Origin: Faecalicatena contorta
GTDB lineage: Bacteria > Bacillota > Clostridia > Lachnospirales > Lachnospiraceae
Assembly (NCBI RefSeq): GCF_003149105.1
Contig: NZ_QGDS01000004.1
Location: 248,001 to 312,000, forward strand
Reading direction: 5' to 3'
DNA length: 64,000 nucleotides
Part shown: in pieces, positions 1-9,295 of the stretch
How positions within the stretch are numbered: the first letter of the stretch is position 1
Layout: each line of letters opens with the position of its first letter
The notes under the pieces: model-generated
The model's database searches: none
What the model was told of the DNA's origin: nothing
What the model saw: only the letters and a program-made list of their open reading frames with translations
Translations under genes and position numbers: made by a program

Positions 1-1
1 T

Positions 2-1477
2 AAATTGAAATTGGAACATATTTCAAAGTCTTTCCCAGGGGTAAAGGCATTAGATGATGTCAACATTTCTCTAAGGCCAGGTACGGTACACGCTGTTGTA
101 GGAGAAAATGGTGCAGGAAAATCAACGTTGATGAAGATTATTAATGGACTCTATCAGCGTGATGAGGGAAAAGTTTTTCTGGATGGAAAGGAAGTGCATT
201 TTTCCGGCCCTTTGGAATCCTCAGAAGCAGGAGTTGCCATGATATATCAGGAGTTGAACTTTTTCCCGGAACTTACAATAGCTGAGAATATATTTATGAA
301 GCGTCAGCCGGGCAGTGCCGGATGTGTAAAGTGGAAAGAGATGAATAAGCAGGCTCAGGAAATTTTAGATGAAAATGACTTGTCCTATGACCCTAAAATG
401 AAAATCAGGGAATTGTCCATTGCGAGCATTCAGATGCTGGAGATTGTAAAGGCAGTGGCATTTAAGGCACAGGTCATTATTATGGATGAACCCACCTCCT
501 CCATTTCCGATAAAGAGGTGAAGCTGCTGTTTGAGACCATTGAACGGTTGAGATCACAGGGAATCAGCTTTTTGTATATTAGCCATAAAATGGAGGAGAT
601 TTTTAAAATAGCGGATGATATCACGATTATCCGTGATGGAAAAAGTATTATATCCGGGCCTGTAAGTGATTTTACAGAAGACAGTATTATAGCACACATG
701 GTTGGACGTTCCATTGACAACATATATCCAAAGGAGGAAATACCCGTTGGAGAAGTTGCCTTTGAAGCAAAGAATCTTTGTAGTGAAGGCATGTTCAAGG
801 ATGTTTCCTTTCAGGTTAAAAAAGGAGAGATTGTGGGTATGGCCGGCCTGGTAGGAGCCGGAAGAAGTGAGGTCTGCCGGGCAATTTTCGGACTGGATCC
901 TTTAGATTCAGGAGAAATAGAGCTGCACGGTAAATCTTATACTCCTAAAAATGTATCACATGCTATAAGAAATAAAATTCTTATGATTACAGAGGACCGT
1001 AAGAAGGAAGGCATTATTGGAGTCAGAAGCTGCCGTGAGAATATAACAATTGCAAGCCACCGGGTCCGCAAAGGTGTATTCATGAACCTGAAAAAGGAAA
1101 TAGAGGAAGCAGAAAAGATGTCAGATCTTTTGAAGGTAAGGTTCGCGGGAATAGAAACCCCCATCGGCTCTCTGAGCGGAGGAAATCAGCAGAAAGTACT
1201 TCTGGCCAGATGGCTGAGCCTGGAAAGTGACTTGCTGATTTTGGATGAACCTACCCGAGGAATCGATGTAGGGGCCAAGCTTGAAATTTATAATATCATG
1301 ATGGATTTAGCGAAACAGGGATATGCAATATTAGTGATTTCTTCAGAGCTGCCCGAGCTTTTGGGAATGTGTGACAGGATTTATGTTATGAACCAGGGCT
1401 ATATGACAGGCTGCCTGAATCGTCAGGATTTTTCACAGGAAAAAGTTATGCAGTTGGCTACCATGGGTGAAAAATAA
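2..1477 (+). CDS. Sugar ABC importer ATPase, RbsA/MglA type (5' end cut by window)
   Basis: Cytoplasmic ATPase with two tandem nucleotide-binding domains, the layout of the ribose/galactose/xylose (CUT2) importers. The first half has Walker A GENGAGKST near residue 34 and a degenerate signature region. The second half has LSGGNQQKVLLARWL followed by Walker B LILDEPTRGIDVG. The length (about 490 aa) is right for the family. The frame is open to the window edge. The only visible candidate start is TTG at 5, which opens directly into the first beta strand, so a few residues probably lie outside. It is followed 29 bp later by the matching permease and then the receptor, so it energises that transporter. 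The substrate cannot be read from the sequence; the dehydrogenases downstream suggest a sugar or sugar alcohol. Confidence 0.93.
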   Translation, partial: KLKLEHISKSFPGVKALDDVNISLRPGTVHAVVGENGAGKSTLMKIINGLYQRDEGKVFLDGKEVHFSGPLESSEAGVAMIYQELNFFPELTIAENIFMKRQPGSAGCVKWKEMNKQAQEILDENDLSYDPKMKIRELSIASIQMLEIVKAVAFKAQVIIMDEPTSSISDKEVKLLFETIERLRSQGISFLYISHKMEEIFKIADDITIIRDGKSIISGPVSDFTEDSIIAHMVGRSIDNIYPKEEIPVGEVAFEAKNLCSEGMFKDVSFQVKKGEIVGMAGLVGAGRSEVCRAIFGLDPLDSGEIELHGKSYTPKNVSHAIRNKILMITEDRKKEGIIGVRSCRENITIASHRVRKGVFMNLKKEIEEAEKMSDLLKVRFAGIETPIGSLSGGNQQKVLLARWLSLESDLLILDEPTRGIDVGAKLEIYNIMMDLAKQGYAILVISSELPELLGMCDRIYVMNQGYMTGCLNRQDFSQEKVMQLATMGEK

Positions 1478-1506
1478 TTAAAGAAATATGGAAAAAGGAG
1501 ATAGAT

Positions 1507-2487
1507 ATGAAAAAGAAAGTAAAGCCAAATGTTAGGAGATATTCTTTAATATTGATTTTAATTGCCATGGTTGGTATTTGTTCCGTATTATCAGATAGTT
1601 TTTTGACTACAACAAACCTTACAAACATCTTAAAGCAGGTAAGTATTGTTACCATCTGTGCATTTGCCCAGGGTATGATTATTATCACCGGTGAAATAGA
1701 CCTTTCCATTGGATATTTAGCGGGAATGTCAGGAACCTTTGCCTGTATTTTATATGTTGCTACCGGCAATCTTGTACTTGCCTTTTTATTTGGGATATTC
1801 TTAGGAGCTTTGGTTGGTGCAGTCAACGGGTTGTTTGTAGCACACTTTAAGCTGCCTGCCTTCATCGTAACATTGGCAATGCAGTCCGTTTGCTTTGGTG
1901 CTGTTAACTTTTACACCGGAGGACAGAATGTATATAAAATCGGTGATTTCAAGATGTTAGGACAAAGTGATTTATTTGGATTCCTTCCAATTACTGTATT
2001 CTTTATGCTGCTTATGCTTGCGATTACTCATGTAGTACTTAGATATACAAAGTTTGGACGTTACTTATATGCAATCGGAGGAAACTCAGAGGCGGCAAAT
2101 GCCGCAGGTGTGCAGGTCCGTAAGATGAAATGGATTGTCTTTATTGTTTCAGGTATCTTTGCTGCTATCGCCGGTATGGTTATGATGGGACGTCTCAATG
2201 CCGGAATCCCCAGTGAAGGAAGAGGATTTGAAACAGATGCGATTACTGCAACAGTCATCGGCGGGACAAGCTTTTCCGGTGGTGCGGGTACTGCTTTTGG
2301 AACTTTCTTAGGTGCTCTTATTATCGGCGTATTGAATAACATTATGAATCTGCTTGGGATTGATTCCTATGTGCAGATGATTGTAAAAGGTTTCATTATT
2401 ATCGTAGCGGTTCTTGTTGACAGCTTCTCCAAGAAGCAAGGCAGAACTATTAAAATTATGGCATCAACTTTTGATGTAAAAAAGTAA
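1507..2487 (+). CDS. Sugar ABC importer permease, RbsC type
   Basis: Integral membrane permease of the CUT2 family, 326 aa, very hydrophobic with about eight to ten membrane segments. Family hallmarks are the ITGEIDLSIG stretch near residue 60 and the GIPSEGRGFETDAITATVIGG segment (read in two parts) near residue 240, which matches the cytoplasmic coupling loop of RbsC-like proteins. An AAAAAGGAG ribosome site precedes the ATG. It lies between the ATPase gene and the receptor gene with short gaps, so the three form one importer operon. Confidence 0.93.
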   Translation: MKKKVKPNVRRYSLILILIAMVGICSVLSDSFLTTTNLTNILKQVSIVTICAFAQGMIIITGEIDLSIGYLAGMSGTFACILYVATGNLVLAFLFGIFLGALVGAVNGLFVAHFKLPAFIVTLAMQSVCFGAVNFYTGGQNVYKIGDFKMLGQSDLFGFLPITVFFMLLMLAITHVVLRYTKFGRYLYAIGGNSEAANAAGVQVRKMKWIVFIVSGIFAAIAGMVMMGRLNAGIPSEGRGFETDAITATVIGGTSFSGGAGTAFGTFLGALIIGVLNNIMNLLGIDSYVQMIVKGFIIIVAVLVDSFSKKQGRTIKIMASTFDVKK

Positions 2488-2513
2488 CCATATATTAAAA
2501 AAGGAGGATTTTT

Positions 2514-3545
2514 ATGAAAACACGAAAAATCATGAGTCTGTTTCTGGCAGGCGTACTGGCACTGGGGTTATTAGCGGGATGCTCCGGCAAAAAAGATGCT
2601 GCTTCTGAGGACAATACAGCTTCCTCTAGCGAAACAAAGACCGACAGCGAAAGTAAGGATGGCTTTAAAGTAGCATTTCTTCCCACCGATATGTCTGCTA
2701 CATTTGCAGCATGGCTGGCTGAAGAATTAGACACAGCATTCTCAGCTTATGATGACATGACACTGACCACTATGGATTCAAAAAATCAGTTAGAAACACA
2801 GCTTAGCAACCTTGAGACCTGCGTTTCACAGGGATATGATTACATTATTTTATTGCCTTTAGAGCCGGCAGCAGAAGATGATATTGTAGCTGACTATATC
2901 GAGCAGGGAACACCCATTATGATGATTAACCTGGATGATTTGGGCGTAGAAAAGGCATCCAGCGTTATTGCAAATCCATATGACCTTGGAACTGTTGTAT
3001 CAGAGTATGCGAAGGGCGAGTTAAAGGATGATGCAAATGTTGTTGTATTATTAGGACCATCCGGAAATACCGATTCAATTGAACGTAGGAGAGCTTACGA
3101 AGATGTTCTTTTCTCACAGACAAAGATTACAATCTTAGATGAGCAGATTGGCGGCTGGGAGAAGTCAAAGGGTATGGAACTGATGGAGAACTGGATTCAG
3201 GTACATGGCGATAAGATTGATGCAGTTATTTCTATGAATGACGCTATGGCAATTGGCGCTTATGAAGCAGCTAAAGCGGCTGGTATTGAAAAGAATGTCA
3301 AGTTCTTTGGTGTAGACGGACTGGCAGATGCAGCCGTTGCTATTGAAAATGGTGAAATGAATGCTACTGCATTACAGGATGCTCAAGTTATGGCAGAAGA
3401 AGGCGCCAGAGTATGTCATGAAGTTTTAACAGGAGAAAACAAAGAAGGATTTGAAAAACTTCAGATTCCGGTAACATTGATTACAAAAGACAATGTTGAT
3501 GAATTTATTAAGAGATACACCGAGAACGGTATGCTTACAGAATAA
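2514..3545 (+). CDS. Sugar-binding lipoprotein of the ABC importer
   Basis: Periplasmic-binding-protein-like receptor (type I fold, RbsB/xylose family), 343 aa, anchored to the outer face of the membrane. The N-terminus has a lipoprotein signal ending in the lipobox LLAGC (Cys23), then a Ser/Asp/Glu/Lys-rich linker. The mature part shows the family pattern with VISMNDAMAIGAYEAAKAAG near residue 240 and FFGVDGLADA after it. An AAAGGAGG ribosome site precedes the ATG. It is the third gene of the importer operon, and a stable hairpin follows it at 3567-3594. Confidence 0.92.
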   Translation: MKTRKIMSLFLAGVLALGLLAGCSGKKDAASEDNTASSSETKTDSESKDGFKVAFLPTDMSATFAAWLAEELDTAFSAYDDMTLTTMDSKNQLETQLSNLETCVSQGYDYIILLPLEPAAEDDIVADYIEQGTPIMMINLDDLGVEKASSVIANPYDLGTVVSEYAKGELKDDANVVVLLGPSGNTDSIERRRAYEDVLFSQTKITILDEQIGGWEKSKGMELMENWIQVHGDKIDAVISMNDAMAIGAYEAAKAAGIEKNVKFFGVDGLADAAVAIENGEMNATALQDAQVMAEEGARVCHEVLTGENKEGFEKLQIPVTLITKDNVDEFIKRYTENGMLTE

Positions 3546-3566
3546 TAGCTGCGATAAACTTTTACT

Positions 3567-3594
3567 GGTATTCCTGGCATCTGCCGGGAATACC
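3567..3594 (+). terminator. Intercistronic hairpin after the sugar receptor gene
   Basis: A 12-bp stem (GGTATTCCTGGC pairing with GCCGGGAATACC through one G-U) closes a 4-nt loop. There is no U-run after it and the next gene has its own strong ribosome site, so it more likely protects the receptor mRNA end or acts as a leaky stop than fully ends transcription. Confidence 0.6.
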
Positions 3595-3617
3595 TGCTAT
3601 TTATCAGGAGGAAGATC

Positions 3618-4637
3618 ATGAAACAGGCAATATTGACAAGTGCAAAAACAATTGAATTTAGCGAAATAGAAAAACCGGTAATAAAATCAAATGAAGTTTT
3701 AATGAAAGTAAAGGCACTGGGAATCTGCGGTTCTGATATTCACGCATATTATGGACAGCATCCTTTTATGTCCTTCCCAATACGCCTTGGACATGAAATG
3801 GCCGGTGAAGTAATTGAAATAGGGGCTGATGTTTCCGGTATTGAGATTGGCGATTTGGTAACAGCAATGCCTCAGGACTTTTGTGGTGAATGTGAGCCTT
3901 GTAAGGCCGGAAGATATAATATATGCAATACTTTGGATGTTATCGGATGCCAGACTCCGGGAGCTGCATGTGAGTATTTTAATGTAGATGCAGCTCTGAT
4001 CAAAAAAATGCCTGAAAGTTTAAACGCAGAGCTTGCAGCTACCATTGAGCCTGCTGCTGTCGGCGTTCATGCGGTAAGAAGGGGGCAGAGCGTAAAGGGT
4101 GCAAATGTAGTTGTAATGGGTGCAGGTACCATTGGAAACGTAACAGCTCAGGCCGCCTTGGCAGAAGGCGCAAAAAGTGTGTTGATTTCAGACCTGTCTG
4201 ACTACCGCTTAGAAATCGCAAAAGAATGTGGAATTCCTCATACAGTTAACACGGGAAATGTTTCCCTGAAAGACGCCATTGAGGAGGCTTTCGGCGGGGA
4301 AGGTGCAGATATCTTCTTCGAATGTGTAGGCGTAGGCGCAACAGTAAACCAGGCCATTGAGCTTTCAAAAAAGGGCCATGATATTATAATAGTTGGAGTA
4401 TTCGGATCTACACCGGCTATTAACTTAGCATGGGTTCAGGATAGAGAATATAGACTTATAGGTTCTTTAATGTATGTAGAAAAAGACTTTCAGGATACCA
4501 TTGACTATATGGAAGCTGGAAAAATTAATATGAAGCCCTTAATATCTAAGAAGTTTACATTTGATGAATATGATAAAGCCTTTGAATATATTGAGCAAAA
4601 TAAGGATACCAGCTTAAAAGTAATTATAGAAATGTAA
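3618..4637 (+). CDS. Zinc-dependent medium-chain alcohol/polyol dehydrogenase
   Basis: NAD(P)-linked dehydrogenase of the sorbitol/threonine dehydrogenase type, 339 aa. Catalytic zinc ligands appear as CGSDIH (about residue 37) and GHEMAGE (about 60). The four-cysteine structural zinc lobe is CGECEPCKAGRYNIC (about 91-105). The nucleotide-binding motif is VVVMGAGTIGN near 170. AGGAGGAAGATC precedes the ATG. It lies behind the ABC importer and 19 bp before an SDR gene. The two enzymes could carry out successive oxidation-reduction steps on the imported sugar or polyol; the substrate is not identifiable. Confidence 0.88.
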   Translation: MKQAILTSAKTIEFSEIEKPVIKSNEVLMKVKALGICGSDIHAYYGQHPFMSFPIRLGHEMAGEVIEIGADVSGIEIGDLVTAMPQDFCGECEPCKAGRYNICNTLDVIGCQTPGAACEYFNVDAALIKKMPESLNAELAATIEPAAVGVHAVRRGQSVKGANVVVMGAGTIGNVTAQAALAEGAKSVLISDLSDYRLEIAKECGIPHTVNTGNVSLKDAIEEAFGGEGADIFFECVGVGATVNQAIELSKKGHDIIIVGVFGSTPAINLAWVQDREYRLIGSLMYVEKDFQDTIDYMEAGKINMKPLISKKFTFDEYDKAFEYIEQNKDTSLKVIIEM

Positions 4638-4656
4638 GGGAAAAGGCAGGTTAATT

Positions 4657-5433
4657 ATGAGCGATTGGAAATATAAAAACTTTAATGAAGATTTTTCACT
4701 AAAAAATAAAACAGCAGTCATAACGGGGGCTGCGAATGGAATCGGAATAGAAATAGCAAAAATGTTTGCCAGAAAAGGTGCTGACATCGTTAGCTTCGAT
4801 ATGAAACGTTCCCTTGAACTGGAGGAATATGTCATAGCTCAGGGAAGAAAAGTACTCTCTGTCACCGGCGATATTACCCGGCAAGCAGACATTGACGCTC
4901 TTGTAAATGAAACAATACAGACATTTAAGAAGATTGATATACTGGTAAATTGTGCAGGGGTAGGCTTTTTAGAAATGGCTGCAGAAAGCACAGATAAGGT
5001 ATGGGATTTAACCATGGCTGTTAACCTTACAGGAACTACCAACATGTCACTGGCAGTTGGAAAGACTATGATTGAAAATAAAGAAGGATGTATCATTAAT
5101 ATAGCGTCACAGGCAGGGGTTGTGGCCCTGGAACGCCACCTGGCTTATGGAACTTCTAAAGCAGGCGTTATCCAGATGACAAAACAACTGGCATTGGAAT
5201 GGGGGCAATATAACGTTAGAATCAATGCTATTTCCCCTACTATCATACTGACTCAAATGGGTGAAATGAACTGGAATAACGAAAAGGGCGAGGCTTTTAA
5301 GAAATCCATACCCTCCCGCCGGTTCGGTTATCCTGAGGAGGTTGCCGCTTGCGCTGTTTACCTGGCAAGTGATGCTGCCAGCTTGTTCAATGGGGCTAAT
5401 CTGGTGCTTGACGGAGGGTATACAATTACCTAA
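4657..5433 (+). CDS. Short-chain dehydrogenase/reductase (SDR)
   Basis: Classical SDR, 258 aa. The cofactor loop is TGAANGIG (residues 22-29), followed by NCAGVG, the catalytic Ser in IINIASQ, and the YGTSK Tyr-Lys pair near 155-159. The ending LDGGYT is typical of gluconate/ketogluconate reductase-like SDRs. It is the last gene of the importer-linked operon; a hairpin terminator follows at 5491. The substrate is unknown, and a sugar acid, ketose or polyol is likely from context. Confidence 0.88.
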   Translation: MSDWKYKNFNEDFSLKNKTAVITGAANGIGIEIAKMFARKGADIVSFDMKRSLELEEYVIAQGRKVLSVTGDITRQADIDALVNETIQTFKKIDILVNCAGVGFLEMAAESTDKVWDLTMAVNLTGTTNMSLAVGKTMIENKEGCIINIASQAGVVALERHLAYGTSKAGVIQMTKQLALEWGQYNVRINAISPTIILTQMGEMNWNNEKGEAFKKSIPSRRFGYPEEVAACAVYLASDAASLFNGANLVLDGGYTIT

Positions 5434-5490
5434 AAGCTGGGACAGAATTACATAATTTAGAATCTCTGTAAAAACCGTTTTTATATGATA

Positions 5491-5540
5491 ATAGCCGGAC
5501 ATGAAACCTAAATTATAAGGTATCTTGTCCGGCTATTTCT
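5491..5540 (+). terminator. Rho-independent terminator after the first sugar operon
   Basis: An 11-bp perfect stem (ATAGCCGGACA with TGTCCGGCTAT), extended inside by ACCT/AGGT pairing, is followed by a short T-containing tail. It ends the plus-strand operon that finishes at 5433. Confidence 0.75.
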
Positions 5541-5663
5541 AACTGCTTAAAGTATTACCAGGCTATTGAGCATTAGAACTTCACATCGTACCGTTTACAG
5601 TAGCTGAAAATCCTGTTAAGATGTGACATATAAATTAAAATCCATCGAGAAGGAGCAGAGCTT

Positions 5664-6110
5664 ATGAACATAAAACCTTATGTCAGGAAGACGCATTATT
5701 ACGAAACTGACCAAATGGCCATTATCCATCATGCCAATTATATCCACTGGATGGAGGAGGCAAGAGTCGACTTCATGGAACAAATGGGCTTTAGCTACGA
5801 GCGCGCGGTAAGCACAGGAATTGACTTTGCACTGCTTGGTATTTCCTGTGAATATAAATCTATGGTTCGTTTTGGAGACACTGTAAACATCCAAGTCTCC
5901 ATATCCGCCCTGTCTGCTGCTAAAATGACAGTTCAATATGAAATCACTGACGCTGCTACCGGCAAGCTAAGAACAGTCGGGGAAAGCAGTCATTGCTATT
6001 TTGATGCCAACAAAAAGCGCCCGGTTTCCTTAAAAAAAGTACTGCCGGAATTATATGATTTATTTGCTGAGCTCTATGAATCCACTACAAATTGTATGGA
6101 TAAACGATAA
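5664..6110 (+). CDS. 4-hydroxybenzoyl-CoA thioesterase (YbgC-like) family protein
   Basis: Hotdog-fold acyl-CoA thioesterase, 148 aa. The segment TDQMAIIHHANYIHWMEEAR near residues 14-33 carries the catalytic Asp followed by the His/Asn pattern of the YbgC/4HBT family. GAAGGAGCAGAGCTT precedes the ATG. It sits alone between two hairpin terminators, so it is probably monocistronic. A role in hydrolysing short or aromatic acyl-CoAs is inferred from the family only. Confidence 0.87.
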   Translation: MNIKPYVRKTHYYETDQMAIIHHANYIHWMEEARVDFMEQMGFSYERAVSTGIDFALLGISCEYKSMVRFGDTVNIQVSISALSAAKMTVQYEITDAATGKLRTVGESSHCYFDANKKRPVSLKKVLPELYDLFAELYESTTNCMDKR

Positions 6111-6121
6111 TAATAAACTCA

Positions 6122-6175
6122 AAAAGCAATAATTCTTTCCTTAACTATATGAACGGAATTATTGCTTTTATTATT
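6122..6175. terminator. Bidirectional terminator between thioesterase and GtrA-like gene
   Basis: A 14-bp perfect stem (AAAAGCAATAATTC with GAATTATTGCTTTT) has A-rich and T-rich flanks on both sides. It sits between two convergent genes, so it can serve both. Confidence 0.8.
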
Positions 6176-6194
6176 TAACTGTCAAACTAAGATA

Positions 6195-6794
6195 CTATGC
6201 TTTTTTCTGTTTAAAGATAATTTTCATAATCGGAAAGAATACCCAGAAGGATATAACAGAATTTATAAGCATTGTTATAATATCTGCCGCAGTCATCCCG
6301 GCACCTTTTCCCATTACATCCATACAGAAGTTATAAATCGGGGTTTTATAAAGTCCCTGGAGAGCCGCAGCACCTACGGAGATAATTACCCATGCCACGA
6401 AATACCAGAATGCTGCCTTTCCTACACTGGAGTTGGACTGAAAGGTTACATTCCTCTGTAAGAAAAAGTTGATAATCTGAGCCAGCAGCAAGGTAATTTC
6501 TACTGCCAGAAAATAAGCCAGACCACCTCCCCCTCCGTTTGCAATAGATCCGGCTGCATAGTCAAACACATAATAAATACTTCCATCCAGGTTTTGTCCC
6601 ACCGGTAATATTTGAAAACTGGTGCCGACCAGTGCAGTATAACTGAATACCCATTTAATTGCAGGCATCAGAACCATCTGAAGCACAGTCACTCCATTGC
6701 TGATAACAAAAAATATAATAAACTGGGCAATCCCAGGATGCTTCTCTTTAAATTTTTCCCAAAAGCTCCGGCTGCTTTTTGCTTTTTCTTCCAT
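6195..6794 (-). CDS. GtrA-like membrane protein
   Basis: Small polytopic membrane protein, 199 aa, with about four membrane segments. The segment INFFLQRNVTFQSN (about residues 110-123) is the conserved loop of the GtrA/DPMS family. Those proteins are thought to flip or hold lipid-linked sugars during cell-wall or surface glycosylation. It carries an unusual Gly-rich stretch (NGGGGGLAYF) between segments two and three. It is 18 bp downstream of the GH3 gene and likely co-transcribed with it, which hints at a link to surface glycan turnover. That link is inference. Confidence 0.75.
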   Translation of the reverse strand: MEEKAKSSRSFWEKFKEKHPGIAQFIIFFVISNGVTVLQMVLMPAIKWVFSYTALVGTSFQILPVGQNLDGSIYYVFDYAAGSIANGGGGGLAYFLAVEITLLLAQIINFFLQRNVTFQSNSSVGKAAFWYFVAWVIISVGAAALQGLYKTPIYNFCMDVMGKGAGMTAADIITMLINSVISFWVFFPIMKIIFKQKKA

Positions 6795-6812
6795 ATTTAT
6801 TCTCCCTTTCCA

Positions 6813-9212
6813 TTACTTCCGGTTTGCAAAAAACCCTTTTATTAAATGCCCCATCCCTTTAAAGAAATGTCCATTCACGACTTCCGCCATGGCTCTTGCC
6901 ATATCCATACTTACCATGCCGCCGGTCATTTTCGCAATTCCACGGAATGGAATATTATAAATGAACAGAATATTTAAATCTGGTTCTCCTTTTGCCATAC
7001 TCTTATTTTTCAAGTGTTCCAGTATGCGTAAAATCAGTCTGGCAAGGCCGCTTTTTGCATAACGCATCTGGCAGAGAGCGTCATTAATATCTAACCCTTT
7101 ATTTCTATCCCACCTGCCGTCAGGTATAGGCCCGCCCAGAAGATCTTCAAATTCTTCATCTCCTACTTCTGCAACCTGCCCTGTATAGTAAGAAGACAGC
7201 TCTTCTTTCTTATATGGAAGCCTTGCTTCCGTACCTTCTATACTTACTTCTGTACTCAGGGAAACTTCTGCCACATTAGGGCCTGCCATAATCCTGTACG
7301 AACCGCCTTCTACTTCCCATTTATTTGTTATTACATTATAATAGCGGAATGCCTTATCATCCAGAGGGATCGTGACTGTCTTGCTCTCCCCTGCCTTTAG
7401 ATACACCTTTTGAAAACCTTTCAGCTCTTTGGCAGGACGGAAAATTTTACCGTTTGGCTTTGATATATAAATCTGCACTACCTCGGCACCATCTACACTT
7501 CCGGTATTTTGAATTGTAACATGGACTTCGTTTTCATCTGCCTGGATATCAGAGTAAGCAAATGAGGTGTAGCTAAGTCCATATCCAAAGGGAAATAATA
7601 CGGGTATGTCTGCGGTTTCATAATAGCGGTATCCCACAAACAGCCCTTCACGGTATTCAGAAGTCTTCTCTTTCCCCGGCCAGCAATGGTAGATAGGGGT
7701 ATCTTCGTAGCTAACAGGATAGGTTTCACTTAATCTTCCTGACGGGCATACTTTTCCTGTTAAAACATTTGCTACAGCTCCGGCTCCGGCCTGACCTGCC
7801 AGATATCCATGTACCATACCCTTTACCAGATTCAGCCAGGGCATCTCCACAGGTGCTCCGGCGGACATCACAACAACTATATTGGAATTGGCCTTCTGCA
7901 CTGCTGCCAAGAGATCAATCTGATTATAGGCAATTTTCATATGCTCCCTGTCCATCCCTTCGGTTTCGGCCAGTTCATCCAGCCCCAGGTAAAGCAATAC
8001 TACGTCTGCACGTTTTGCCAGCTCTGCTGCCTTTCTTTCCAGCTCCTCGCTCATTTTTCCATTCCGGATAAAACCTTGCTCATAACCTGCAAACTCTACC
8101 CATTCCTCAGTCTTCCATACATCCAAAGGACTGTCCAGCTTTGTGGAATTTACAATACTGGAGCCTGCCCCCTGGTACCGGGGTTTATCTGCAAAATCTC
8201 CAATAACTGCTACCTTTGTGCCTTGCTTCAGCGGGAGAATATTATCCTCATTTTTAAGCAGAACCACACATTCCTCAGCTGCTCTTTCTGCCATCCCATG
8301 ATGTTTCTCAATGTCAAATCCTTTTCCGGTTTTTCCTTCCACCGCCTTTTGTGTATCAAAAATGACACTGAGAAGTTCATCCACTCTTCTATCCAGCAGC
8401 TCTTCGCTTAATGTCCCTTCCTTCACAGCCGCCATCAGTTCTCTCATGCCATCCTTTCCGGTTGTGGGCATTTCCAGATGACTTCCGGCTTTTACTCCAT
8501 CGGTATGGCTGTTGCTGCCGCCCCAGTCAGATACTACAAAGCCGTCAAATCCCCATTCATCTACAAGAATCTCCTGCAGCAAATGCTCATTCTCATTGGC
8601 ATAGACACCATTAATCCGGTTGTAGGAAGTCATAATGGATTTTGATTTCCCTTCTTTTACCGCAATTTCAAACCCGGTTGTATAAATCTCGCGGAAGGTC
8701 CGCTCATCCAGTACAGAGTCATTGGACATACGTCTCAATTCCTGGCTGTTGGCCGCAAAATGCTTGGGGCATGCAGCTACTCCCTTGCTCTGGATTCCTT
8801 TTACATATCCTGCTGCCATCTTGCCTGCCAGATATGGGTCTTCGCTGAAATATTCAAAGTTTCTTCCACACAAAGGGCTTCTCTTAATGTTCAGTCCCGG
8901 CCCAAGAAGTACATTTACTCCCTGAGACACGGCTTCCTCTCCCAGGTAGCTTCCCAGTTCTTCTCCCAGTCCGGGATTCCAGCTATTGGCCACGGTGGCT
9001 GCTGTAGGAAAACAAGTTGCGGGAACACTGGCATTTAATCCAAGGTGGTCCGATTCCCCGGCCTGCCTGCGGATGCCGTGAGGCCCGTCGGACAAAGTCA
9101 TAGATGGGATTCCCAAACGCTTTATATCTACAGTCTGCCAGAAATCTTTCCCTGACAGCAAGGATGCCTTTTCCTCCAATGTCATCTTACCAATTAATTC
9201 CTGGTATCTCAA
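6813..9212 (-). CDS. Glycoside hydrolase family 3 beta-glycosidase
   Basis: 799-aa GH3 enzyme in the usual domain order: TIM-barrel domain (about 1-290) with RLGIPSMTLSDGPHGIR and the nucleophile Asp229 in GFVVSDWGG; alpha/beta sandwich (about 310-540); fibronectin-III-like domain (about 580-680). A roughly 100-residue extra helical tail follows that I do not recognise. There is no signal peptide, so it probably works in the cytoplasm on imported oligosaccharides. It lies between the permuted GH3 gene and the GtrA-like gene. Beta-glucosidase is the commonest activity in the family; xylosidase or others cannot be excluded. Confidence 0.92.
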   Translation of the reverse strand: MRYQELIGKMTLEEKASLLSGKDFWQTVDIKRLGIPSMTLSDGPHGIRRQAGESDHLGLNASVPATCFPTAATVANSWNPGLGEELGSYLGEEAVSQGVNVLLGPGLNIKRSPLCGRNFEYFSEDPYLAGKMAAGYVKGIQSKGVAACPKHFAANSQELRRMSNDSVLDERTFREIYTTGFEIAVKEGKSKSIMTSYNRINGVYANENEHLLQEILVDEWGFDGFVVSDWGGSNSHTDGVKAGSHLEMPTTGKDGMRELMAAVKEGTLSEELLDRRVDELLSVIFDTQKAVEGKTGKGFDIEKHHGMAERAAEECVVLLKNEDNILPLKQGTKVAVIGDFADKPRYQGAGSSIVNSTKLDSPLDVWKTEEWVEFAGYEQGFIRNGKMSEELERKAAELAKRADVVLLYLGLDELAETEGMDREHMKIAYNQIDLLAAVQKANSNIVVVMSAGAPVEMPWLNLVKGMVHGYLAGQAGAGAVANVLTGKVCPSGRLSETYPVSYEDTPIYHCWPGKEKTSEYREGLFVGYRYYETADIPVLFPFGYGLSYTSFAYSDIQADENEVHVTIQNTGSVDGAEVVQIYISKPNGKIFRPAKELKGFQKVYLKAGESKTVTIPLDDKAFRYYNVITNKWEVEGGSYRIMAGPNVAEVSLSTEVSIEGTEARLPYKKEELSSYYTGQVAEVGDEEFEDLLGGPIPDGRWDRNKGLDINDALCQMRYAKSGLARLILRILEHLKNKSMAKGEPDLNILFIYNIPFRGIAKMTGGMVSMDMARAMAEVVNGHFFKGMGHLIKGFFANRK

Positions 9213-9240
9213 AATGTTACCTCCTATTTCACACCTGTAA

Positions 9241-9282
9241 GGAAAAGGGAACCGGATGTATTATCCGATTCCGCATTTCCTA
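9241..9282 (-). terminator. Imperfect hairpin between the two GH3 genes
   Basis: Outer GGAAA/TTTCC and inner AACCGGAT/ATCCGATT arms form a discontinuous stem-loop in the 83-bp gap. It may reduce read-through or protect the upstream message. Confidence 0.4.
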
Positions 9283-9295
9283 TAGATGACTTGTT